From NCBI GenBank assembly GCA_018055515.1, contig JAGPHL010000178.1, positions 1-5,235 of the forward strand: a DNA stretch of 5,235 bases, read 5' to 3'. Of the stretch, positions 1 to 5,235 are shown piece by piece; within the stretch, counting starts at the first letter, position 1, and the number at the start of each line of letters is the position of its first letter. The stretch comes from Anaerolineae bacterium (GTDB lineage: Bacteria > Chloroflexota > Anaerolineae > B4-G1 > SLSP01). The notes under the pieces were generated by a model that was not told where the DNA came from, ran no database searches, and saw nothing but the letters and a program-made list of their open reading frames with translations. A program made the position numbers and the translations under genes.

Positions 1-6
1 AAGCCG

Positions 7-15
7 ATTATACCA
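7..15 (-). promoter_or_regulatory. Extended -10 promoter element pointing left out of the window
   Basis: The minus strand reads TGGTATAAT here, a perfect TATAAT hexamer preceded by TG and one spacer base (the extended -10 form TGnTATAAT). This stands out in GC-rich DNA and lies about 100 bases past the stop codon of the lipoprotein gene, in non-coding sequence. No convincing -35 hexamer is found 16-18 bases upstream; the TTGACT nearby is only 5 bases away, too close to serve. An extended -10 can work without a good -35. The gene it would drive lies left of the window, so the call rests on the motif alone. Confidence 0.4.
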
Positions 16-115
16 TGAGTCAAACCAAGGCGTGTGGGCCTGGATTGAAACGGCGCTTTTCGACTGCGCGCGCAAGGATCAATCACGGAGCGGCGTCCGC
101 GTTCAGACGCTTCTC

Positions 116-1264
116 TTACCATTCGACCTGCTGAAATTCCCCATCCTTGACCTGATAGATCCAGATCTGAGGATCGGTGAGATCGCCGTTTTCCTGGTAG
201 CGGAGCTCATTCAACAGTGTCTTGACGGGAGAGCGGCGCAACGCCGCCGCGATTTCCGATGCCTCCAGGCTGCCCGCTTGCCGCACGCCCTCCGCCAGTA
301 CCTGCATCGCCACATACCCATTCACCGAATACGTATCGGGGTTGCGATATTCCACCGCCTGATACGCCTCAAACCATTGGGGATCGCCTACAGCGCGGGG
401 ACTCGGCGCAAACGCGCTCACATACATCCCCTCCGCCGTCCCATCCGACTCGTCAATGGTCGCCGCGAGGAAGGCGCCATCGCTCGCCAACATCGGCGCC
501 GTCACCCCCGCGCGGACGAGTTCGGCGCGCAAGTACGGCGTCTCGATCTCATATCCCGCGTAGAAAATCGCGTCGGGAGCGGCGGACTGCACCTGCGCCA
601 CTTCCGCGCTGTAGCGGCCCTGCCCCTCTTCCACCTCAATACGGGTCACCGCCTGCGCTCCACGGGCTTCTAATTCCTTCACCAACGCCGCCGCCAACCC
701 GCGCCCATATTCCGTGTTGTTGAAGAGGACCGCGACACGTTGGGCGCCGAGCTTCTCGGTCAGAAAACGCGCGTCCACCGCCGCCTGCACATCGTCGCTG
801 GCATTGACGCGGAAGAAGTTGGTGTAACCCCGCGCGGTGAGGCTCTGCTCGGAGGCAGTGGGGGTAATCACGATGAGCGGCAAAGTATGGTAGAGCTCCA
901 TGGCCGCGAGGGTCTGGCCACTGTTGAGATGCCCGATGACCGCGACCACCCGTTTCCCCTGATTCAGCGCTTCCTGGATCTGCGCTACCTGTGCTACCGC
1001 CACCTCGTCATCGGACTCATCATCGAGGGGGACGACCACGACTTTGTAGCCATTCAGTCCGCCGCTGCGATTGAGTTGCTCCGCCGCCAGCCGCACGCCG
1101 CCTAACACGGTCTGCCCGCCGTTAGCCTGAAAGCCGCTCAAAGGCACGGCGACAAACACCCACACTTCCCCCTTGGTCGGTTCTTGCACGCCGCTGCTCT
1201 CGCCACAGCCGGCGGTCACCAGCAAGCCGATCAGCAACAAGACAAGTAAAAGGCGCTTAGTCAT
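116..1264 (-). CDS. LivJ-type ABC transporter substrate-binding lipoprotein (Peripla_BP_6 family)
   Basis: A complete 382-residue lipoprotein of the branched-chain amino acid/amide-binding family (type I SBP fold). The signal peptide (MTKRLLLVLLLIGLLVTAGC) ends in a lipobox with lipidated Cys20, followed by a short linker. Family landmarks in order: GEVWVFVAVPLSGFQANGG (32-50), GGVRLAAEQLNRSGGLNG (55-72), DDESD (81-85), GHLNSGQT (111-118, where LivJ relatives contact the ligand's amino-acid moiety), LIVITPTASEQSLT (130-143), FRVNASDD (151-158), NNTEYGRGLAAALVKEL (182-198), DAIFYAGY (231-238), and SVNGYVAM followed by VLAEGVRQAG (313-331). The length is typical of the family. LivJ relatives bind branched-chain amino acids, other amino acids, amides, urea or aromatic acids; the exact ligand cannot be told here. 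In classical loci livHMGF transport genes sit beside it, but none is visible, so it may be an orphan receptor or its partners may lie left of the window. The start is fixed by an AAGGAG sequence 10 bases upstream. It may be transcribed separately from the VWA cluster, given the 80-base gap with repeats. Confidence 0.93.
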   Translation of the reverse strand: MTKRLLLVLLLIGLLVTAGCGESSGVQEPTKGEVWVFVAVPLSGFQANGGQTVLGGVRLAAEQLNRSGGLNGYKVVVVPLDDESDDEVAVAQVAQIQEALNQGKRVVAVIGHLNSGQTLAAMELYHTLPLIVITPTASEQSLTARGYTNFFRVNASDDVQAAVDARFLTEKLGAQRVAVLFNNTEYGRGLAAALVKELEARGAQAVTRIEVEEGQGRYSAEVAQVQSAAPDAIFYAGYEIETPYLRAELVRAGVTAPMLASDGAFLAATIDESDGTAEGMYVSAFAPSPRAVGDPQWFEAYQAVEYRNPDTYSVNGYVAMQVLAEGVRQAGSLEASEIAAALRRSPVKTLLNELRYQENGDLTDPQIWIYQVKDGEFQQVEW

Positions 1265-1274
1265 GGATCATTTG

Positions 1275-1280
1275 CTCCTT
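1275..1280 (-). promoter_or_regulatory. Shine-Dalgarno sequence of the LivJ-type lipoprotein gene
   Basis: On the minus strand this reads AAGGAG, a near-perfect match to the anti-Shine-Dalgarno core, with 10 bases to the ATG at 1264. It is the only strong ribosome binding site in the window. The other two visible starts (2169 and 4031) have weak or no such sequence, which suggests independent translation here and coupled or leaderless-like initiation in the cluster upstream. Confidence 0.75.
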
Positions 1281-1299
1281 CGAAAATAGAAACCGTGGG

Positions 1300-1330
1300 C
1301 ACGTTCACACCTTCACACGTCTTCACGTTC
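1300..1330. repeat. Degenerate short tandem repeat (TTCAC/CACGTTC units) in the intergenic gap
   Basis: Plus-strand reading: CACGTTC at 1300-1306 recurs at 1324-1330. Between them TTCACAC occurs at 1304-1310 and 1312-1318, and TTCAC again at 1322-1326, giving units spaced 8 and 10 bases apart. On the minus (coding) strand these are GTGAA/GAACGTG units upstream of the lipoprotein gene. The tract fills part of the 80-base gap between the coiled-coil protein and the lipoprotein. It could be a low-complexity relic or a set of near-helical-turn-spaced protein-binding half-sites. The function is unknown. Confidence 0.55.
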
Positions 1331-1344
1331 CCATGTTATTTTCA

Positions 1345-2169
1345 TCACGCTCGCCGGAGGGCCTCCGTGTACGTCGCGTGAATGCGGGCGAGCTGCTCAC
1401 TCAGGCGCTGCGTCCGCTCCTGGATGTCGTCCTGCAACCTTGCCGCGTATTCGTCCAGCAGATGGGTCTGCGTCTGGAGCTCGCGCACCTCCGCCGTCAT
1501 CGCGGCAAAGCCCTCACACTGACGCGGCAAGCGCGCTTCCGCCAGGCGTAACTCCGCCGCGAGCAGGCGCAACGTGTACCAGTCCCGCCCCAGGTCTTCC
1601 ATCCCCTCGGCGAGCCGCGTCAACATCTGCGGATTGCGTTCAAAACGGCGGCGCGCCGCGAGCGTCTTGAGTTCCTCGTTCACCTGCTCGCGCCGCTGCT
1701 CGATGCGGTAATCCCGCCGGTAAGTGTCGAGATAGCGCAGCAGCTGAAAATACTGCTCCACCCAGGCAGTCAGAGACGGCATGAGCGCGTCGGCGTGCGT
1801 CCGCACCGCGCCGGAAGGCAGGCTGAGCCGCCAGGCCTCCAGTTGCACCAGCGGGGTGAAAGCCGCCCGCAGCTGCCCGCGCAAACCCTCATCCTTGATC
1901 AGATCGGGGTCCAGGTGCGCCTCCAGCAGCTGCTGCAGCACTTTGGCGCCCGTGGCCGGATCGGTGAGGCTGGCGAAGATCACCGCCGCCAGGGCGATCA
2001 CGCCCAGGATAGGCCAGGCCCAGCCGGGCCACCAGGGAAAGGGACGGGGCAGCAACACGGTCAGCAACAGCGTCCCCGCTACGATGACCGCACTTTCCCA
2101 GCGGAACACCGCATATTCCAGCGCCGCCGACCGCGTCTTTTGGTAGAGCTCCGTGTGTAGTTCGCTCAT
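1345..2169 (-). CDS. Hypothetical protein with two N-terminal membrane segments and a long coiled-coil tail
   Basis: I do not recognise this 274-residue protein. An amphipathic N-terminal stretch (1-24, SELHTELYQKTRSAALEYA) precedes two hydrophobic segments, about 26-40 (AVIVAGTLLLTVLL) and 50-68 (WAWPILGVIALAAVIFASL), joined by a short Pro/Trp turn (PRPFPWWPGW). This hairpin would leave both ends on the same side, probably the cytoplasm. The remaining 200 residues are rich in Leu, Arg, Glu, Gln and Ala and look almost wholly helical, with coiled-coil character from about 137 to 270 (QRREQVNEELKTLAARRRFE and, near the end, IQERTQRLSEQLARI). No catalytic motif is visible. The hairpin-plus-helical-tail plan is loosely like XpaC-type membrane proteins, but I see no diagnostic motif, so that is only a possibility. 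The start at 2169 is the first ATG after an in-frame stop (TAA in the upstream gap) and has no good Shine-Dalgarno sequence. It lies 77 bases after the VWA gene on the same strand with no evident terminator between, so the same operon is plausible. Confidence 0.8.
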   Translation of the reverse strand: MSELHTELYQKTRSAALEYAVFRWESAVIVAGTLLLTVLLPRPFPWWPGWAWPILGVIALAAVIFASLTDPATGAKVLQQLLEAHLDPDLIKDEGLRGQLRAAFTPLVQLEAWRLSLPSGAVRTHADALMPSLTAWVEQYFQLLRYLDTYRRDYRIEQRREQVNEELKTLAARRRFERNPQMLTRLAEGMEDLGRDWYTLRLLAAELRLAEARLPRQCEGFAAMTAEVRELQTQTHLLDEYAARLQDDIQERTQRLSEQLARIHATYTEALRRA

Positions 2170-2246
2170 GCGTTGATGGGAAGTCGCATCAAAAGTCAGG
2201 CGTTACCCGGCTCTCGGCCCTGGCCTTTCGCCCCTTGGCGGCCCTC

Positions 2247-4031
2247 TCAGAAATACGTCGAGATGATCCGATACAGCTCCTGAATGTCCGTCTCATTGGC
2301 GCGGCGATACTGCCCGCCGCCAATGCGCGCGATATTTTCCAACATGTCGTCATCCACATCCTCGCCAAAGCCGATGGTGAATACCACAATGGAGACGTCA
2401 GCGTTCTGCGCGAAGCGTTGCTGCAGCGCCTTGAGGCTGAGCGAGCTGGCATTCTCCTGCCCGTCCGTCATCACCACGATGGCGTTGATGGCCTCACGGT
2501 CATTCTCCTTCAACAAATACAGGTAGGCCTCCCAGATCGCGTCCAGCAGCGCCGTGTTCCCCTGCGGGGTCATCGCGTTGATCATCTCGGTCATCTGGGA
2601 GCGCCCCGCGGCATCCAGGCGCCGCAATTCCTCCAATCGCTTGATGCGGCTGCCAAACTCGATCAAGCCGACACGATCCCGATCCCCCTGCATCTGGGTG
2701 AGGAATGCGACCAGCGCCTGCTGAGTGCTGGGCATTTTTTCGCCCTCGGCCATGCTGCCGCTGGTATCTACCACCAGGAAGACATTGGTGGGCCGCTTGG
2801 TGAACCACCAGACGTTCTGCACGACCTCAATGACGCTGGCGGACGGCATCTGCAATGTAGTCTGCGGCTGACGCCAATCCACGGCGTCGTTGCCGGCGAA
2901 GGGGCTGCCCGGCGCGCTCAGATCCAGGCTCAGATCGGTAGGACGGTAACCCGCGGTAAGCAATTGCCGCTGCGCCTCGGGGCCGGTGAGGAACGCGCTG
3001 AAAGCGCCATAGGTGTTTCGTTGATTGGCGGTGACCGGGGTTTCGCCGTTCGCGCCCAGCTCCAACAGCGCCAGGGGATGGTCCGCCCACAGCGTCCCCT
3101 CGGCGGGATAGAGCGCCACCAACCGCTCCCCGCGCCCCAGCTGATTCCAGGCGATGACGACCTGCTCCTGGGCCACAAAGGCGTCGAGGAAAGCGCGCCC
3201 TTCCGCCGCCAGCCGCTGCATGATCACGGCCTCTCCCTCGCCGTAGAAGCGCACCGTCGCCTCGACGGCGCGGACGTAATCCAACGTCGCCTGCGCCTTC
3301 GCCGCTTCTTCCGTCAGACCGCGGGTAAGGCCGGCGCCCGCATAAAATTCCGCCAACGTCGCCAGCAGACCACTGGCGTTGTTCGTGGCGGGATGGCTCC
3401 ACTTGAAGTCAGGATCGCGGGTGGCCTTGCGCTGCACCTGTTCCCAGCCCACCGGCTCGTAGGGCCACCCCAACTCACGGGCCACGCTTTCCCACGCGAC
3501 AATGACGATGGGACTGGTCGCATAACGCACCGGCGCCTCGATCCGCCGATTGCCGATGGGGATGACCGACCCGGCCTCCTCGACGGTGCCCTGCTGAGCC
3601 GCCCACCGCTGTTCCAGTTGATTGAGCCACAAGCTGCTATCCGGCGCGAGCGCCTGAAACGGCGGCGCCTGCAAGCTCTGCGCCACCATCTTTTCTGGCT
3701 CCAGCGCCACGGTCTGCACGACCATCGTCTGGCCATCCGGCGTCTGGAGCTGCTGAGCGTTGAACTGCGTCACCAGCATCTCAAAAGTAGGCGCCATCGC
3801 CGGCGCGACGGCAATGGTCAGCGTAGCGCTGGAGGGCTTCGCTGCCGTCGGGGGACCCCCGGCGGTTCCCGGCGAGCCGTTGCGGTCGAGGCCACGCCAC
3901 ACCACCAGGGCGAGAACGCCGCACGCGCACAGCACCATCAGCGCGCCGAGGATCAGGCGCCACGGCAGCTGCGGTTGCGACTTGCGCGGCGCGGCGGGCA
4001 AATCCAGTGGGGATCGGGAGGGCGTGTTCAT
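2247..4031 (-). CDS. Membrane-anchored substrate-binding and VWA domain protein
   Basis: A complete 594-residue protein. A short basic cytoplasmic tail (1-24, with RKSQPQLPWR) leads into one membrane segment (about 25-46) and a Gly/Pro/Ala/Ser linker (47-68), placing the rest outside the cell. Residues about 70-375 form an SBP-like domain: first strand LTIAVAPAMAPTFE, PATNNASGLL at 214-223, and C-terminal GYRPTDLSLDL at 361-371. A spacer (NVWWFTKRP, 406-414) connects to a VWA domain (about 415-590). Its MIDAS residues are all present: D422, S424 and S426 in DTSGSM, T493 in GNTALLDA, and D523 in MTDG, so divalent metal binding is expected. VWA domains with a MIDAS usually mediate metal-dependent protein-protein contacts. 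The layout matches proteins annotated as 'substrate-binding and VWA domain-containing', whose ligand and partner are, to my knowledge, undefined. The ATG sits one base after the upstream TGA; the only Shine-Dalgarno candidate is a weak GGCGGA 5 bases before it, so translational coupling is likely. Length and domain order look intact. Confidence 0.92.
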   Translation of the reverse strand: MNTPSRSPLDLPAAPRKSQPQLPWRLILGALMVLCACGVLALVVWRGLDRNGSPGTAGGPPTAAKPSSATLTIAVAPAMAPTFEMLVTQFNAQQLQTPDGQTMVVQTVALEPEKMVAQSLQAPPFQALAPDSSLWLNQLEQRWAAQQGTVEEAGSVIPIGNRRIEAPVRYATSPIVIVAWESVARELGWPYEPVGWEQVQRKATRDPDFKWSHPATNNASGLLATLAEFYAGAGLTRGLTEEAAKAQATLDYVRAVEATVRFYGEGEAVIMQRLAAEGRAFLDAFVAQEQVVIAWNQLGRGERLVALYPAEGTLWADHPLALLELGANGETPVTANQRNTYGAFSAFLTGPEAQRQLLTAGYRPTDLSLDLSAPGSPFAGNDAVDWRQPQTTLQMPSASVIEVVQNVWWFTKRPTNVFLVVDTSGSMAEGEKMPSTQQALVAFLTQMQGDRDRVGLIEFGSRIKRLEELRRLDAAGRSQMTEMINAMTPQGNTALLDAIWEAYLYLLKENDREAINAIVVMTDGQENASSLSLKALQQRFAQNADVSIVVFTIGFGEDVDDDMLENIARIGGGQYRRANETDIQELYRIISTYF

Positions 4032-4032
4032 G

Positions 4033-5235
4033 TCAATCCGCCACGTTCAACTCGAACCAGCGCAAGAGGGCGAGAAGCACTTCGCGATCGGGGTTGCGCA
4101 TGGCGTCGGCGCGGGGCACGACCGACTCGACGCCGCGAGCCCGCCATTTGACGAACAGACTATCCGCTGTAGCATCCAGCGGCACGCTGGGATTGGCAGG
4201 ACGCAGGCCGTAGCTCAGCGCCTTCTGCTGTTGCGCGTCGCTCAGCAAGTAGCGCTGAAAGGCGAGCGCCGCGTTCTTTTCCAGTGCCGTCGTCTCCTGC
4301 CCCACCCAGATCGAGTAGGGGAAGTCGAACCAGGTGACGTAGCGCGGATAGTACAGGTTCAGCGGGTCTTCCCAGCGGGTGAGGATGCCCTGCATGTTCT
4401 GCAGCAGGTCGCTCTCCAGCAGCTGGCCCCCATCGCCTACGCTGTAGCCGAAAAGCGCGAAGTCTTCGGCAGTGTAGGCGCTCGCGCTGCTGAAATCGGT
4501 CACCGACCCCATCAGTTCCTTCAACCAGCGCTGGAACTGCGGATTGGTAATGTCCGCGACGGTGATGTCCGTGCGCCCAAAATACTCGCCTGCCGCCGCG
4601 ATCATTGCGTGCAAGCCGCCGACGTTCTTACCGGGATTGGGCACCACGAGTTTGAAGTAGCCCCACGCCGGATCGCCGCCGAGCTCTGGCCATCCGCCGG
4701 GGGCGACGGCGGCATCGTGGATGGTCTGCCAGCTGATCTCCCCGAAATGGCTCTGGAGTACCCGGGCGCGGGTCTCGTAAATGCCCCAGGTGAACAAACT
4801 GGTGGCGATGGGACGCGCGCGGTACTCGCCGTCAGTGAGGAAGACGTCCTGCCCCAGGCGCTCCTTGTAGGCGGCGTTGGCGAGCTCCACCAGATAGCGG
4901 CTCTCCGGAATCCACACCGTGGGGAAATCGCTGAGCGCGGCCAGGTCGGCGGGAGCGAGGTCCTCGCGGCGCACGCCGGCCCCCAGAGCGCCAAACTCGT
5001 TGCGATCCCAGCGTCCCAGGGCGGTGAGGCCATCCATGGCGATCACCTCGACGCGGACGGGAATGCCGTCTTGCGTGGGTTGCGTGGCGTTATAGGCTTC
5101 GACGGCGCTGCGCACCCACGGCTCCACCGGCAGCGACGTGAGCACGCGCACCGTCAGCGAGGCCGGGCGGTCCACCGTGATCGGCGCCGGCTCGCTCGCC
5201 CCCTCGCCGGTTTCCGGCGCGTTCAGCGCGCGGAC
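4033..5235 (-). CDS. Extracellular solute-binding protein (SBP type II fold), 5' end truncated by window edge
   Basis: Probably an extracytoplasmic ligand-binding protein of the bacterial SBP superfamily (SBP_bac_11/SBP_bac_1-like); the ligand cannot be read from the sequence. The frame stays open for 20 codons beyond the first GTG (5175) to the window edge, and those codons encode an Ala/Glu/Pro/Gly-rich linker (APETGEGASEPAPITV). Such a linker usually follows a lipoprotein or secretion signal, so only the signal region is likely missing; the GTG has no Shine-Dalgarno sequence. Counting from that GTG, visible SBP features are the first beta strand (LTVRVLTSLPVEPW, 7-20), a central PNPGKNVGGLHAM segment (179-191) where this fold usually has its ligand-loop helix, a DFPYSIWVGQE hinge-like segment (284-294), and a C-terminal helix pair ending in YGLRPANPSVPLD (322-334). 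It resembles the SBP part of the next gene along its whole length. It ends TGA, one base before that gene's ATG, so the two are probably co-translated. No transporter subunits are visible. Confidence 0.85.
   Translation of the reverse strand, partial: VRALNAPETGEGASEPAPITVDRPASLTVRVLTSLPVEPWVRSAVEAYNATQPTQDGIPVRVEVIAMDGLTALGRWDRNEFGALGAGVRREDLAPADLAALSDFPTVWIPESRYLVELANAAYKERLGQDVFLTDGEYRARPIATSLFTWGIYETRARVLQSHFGEISWQTIHDAAVAPGGWPELGGDPAWGYFKLVVPNPGKNVGGLHAMIAAAGEYFGRTDITVADITNPQFQRWLKELMGSVTDFSSASAYTAEDFALFGYSVGDGGQLLESDLLQNMQGILTRWEDPLNLYYPRYVTWFDFPYSIWVGQETTALEKNAALAFQRYLLSDAQQQKALSYGLRPANPSVPLDATADSLFVKWRARGVESVVPRADAMRNPDREVLLALLRWFELNVAD

Noticed and set aside
60..115. Hairpins after the lipoprotein stop codon as an intrinsic terminator
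   Set aside because: Only 4-base stems can be formed (for example GCGG/CCGC) and no run of T follows on the minus strand. I see no credible terminator.
32..1105. Plus-strand open frames opposite the lipoprotein gene (32-673, 259-723, 740-1105)
   Set aside because: They are antisense to a gene with family motifs along its length. Their products are low-complexity, Arg/Pro-rich or featureless, with no supporting start signals.
1257..1271. A tiny upstream frame (ATG ATC CAT GAC TAA) overlapping the lipoprotein start, as a possible leader peptide
   Set aside because: Its ATG is only 3 bases from the AAGGAG, too close for efficient use, and four codons overlapping the real start are easily explained by chance.
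2170..2246. Promoter or terminator in the gap between the VWA gene and the coiled-coil gene
   Set aside because: No stem followed by T residues and no paired -35/-10 hexamers were found. GGCCAGGGCC is a near-palindrome but too short to call.
3909..3930. Lipobox-like Leu-Cys-Ala-Cys (residues 34-37) in the VWA protein, which would make it a lipoprotein
   Set aside because: The hydrophobic run continues for several residues past the Cys, and the N-terminal region before it is longer than usual for lipoprotein signals. An uncleaved membrane anchor fits better, although lipidation at Cys37 cannot be fully excluded.
2235..4151. A 638-codon open frame on the plus strand across the VWA gene and its junction with the SBP gene
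   Set aside because: It is fully antisense to two genes with clear domain content. Its product is rich in Arg, His, Gln and Pro with no recognisable motif, as expected from the complement of GC-rich codons.
5173..5175. GTG as the true start of the right-most SBP gene
   Set aside because: There is no Shine-Dalgarno sequence before it, the frame is open to the window edge, and the upstream codons encode a typical post-signal linker. The real start is outside the window.

Overview
All four genes I can support lie on the minus strand, so the window reads right to left. The DNA is GC-rich, the genes are closely packed, and three of the four products have substrate-binding-protein (SBP) folds. A membrane-anchored protein that joins an SBP domain to a C-terminal von Willebrand A (VWA) domain, next to a second SBP-type protein, is an arrangement I associate with Chloroflexota and some Actinobacteria. 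The short TTCAC-rich intergenic repeat also leans towards Chloroflexota. This taxonomic call is an inference of moderate to low confidence; no rRNA or marker gene is present.

Layout in transcription order: (1) 5235-4033, an extracellular solute-binding protein whose 5' end is cut by the window edge. (2) 4031-2247, a complete 594-residue protein with one N-terminal membrane anchor, an SBP domain and a VWA domain with an intact metal-ion-dependent adhesion site (MIDAS). Its ATG follows the previous stop codon after a single base. (3) 2169-1345, an unrecognised 274-residue protein with two N-terminal membrane segments and a long, probably coiled-coil, cytoplasmic tail. (4) 1264-116, a complete LivJ-type (branched-chain amino acid or amide family) SBP lipoprotein with a clear lipobox and Shine-Dalgarno sequence. 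An 80-base gap containing degenerate TTCAC repeats separates genes 3 and 4. The last 115 bases at the left end hold no gene, but they carry a perfect extended -10 sequence pointing left, out of the window.

The main observation is that the SBP part of the VWA protein and the whole neighbouring SBP look like diverged copies of one another along their length. They are encoded in tandem with near-overlapping junctions, and no permease or ATPase is visible. I infer a membrane-surface sensing or assembly complex: two paralogous binding domains, one carrying a metal-dependent protein-interaction domain, possibly linked to the coiled-coil membrane protein. A conventional ABC uptake system seems less likely. 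The LivJ-like lipoprotein may be a separate transcription unit. The ligands are unknown.
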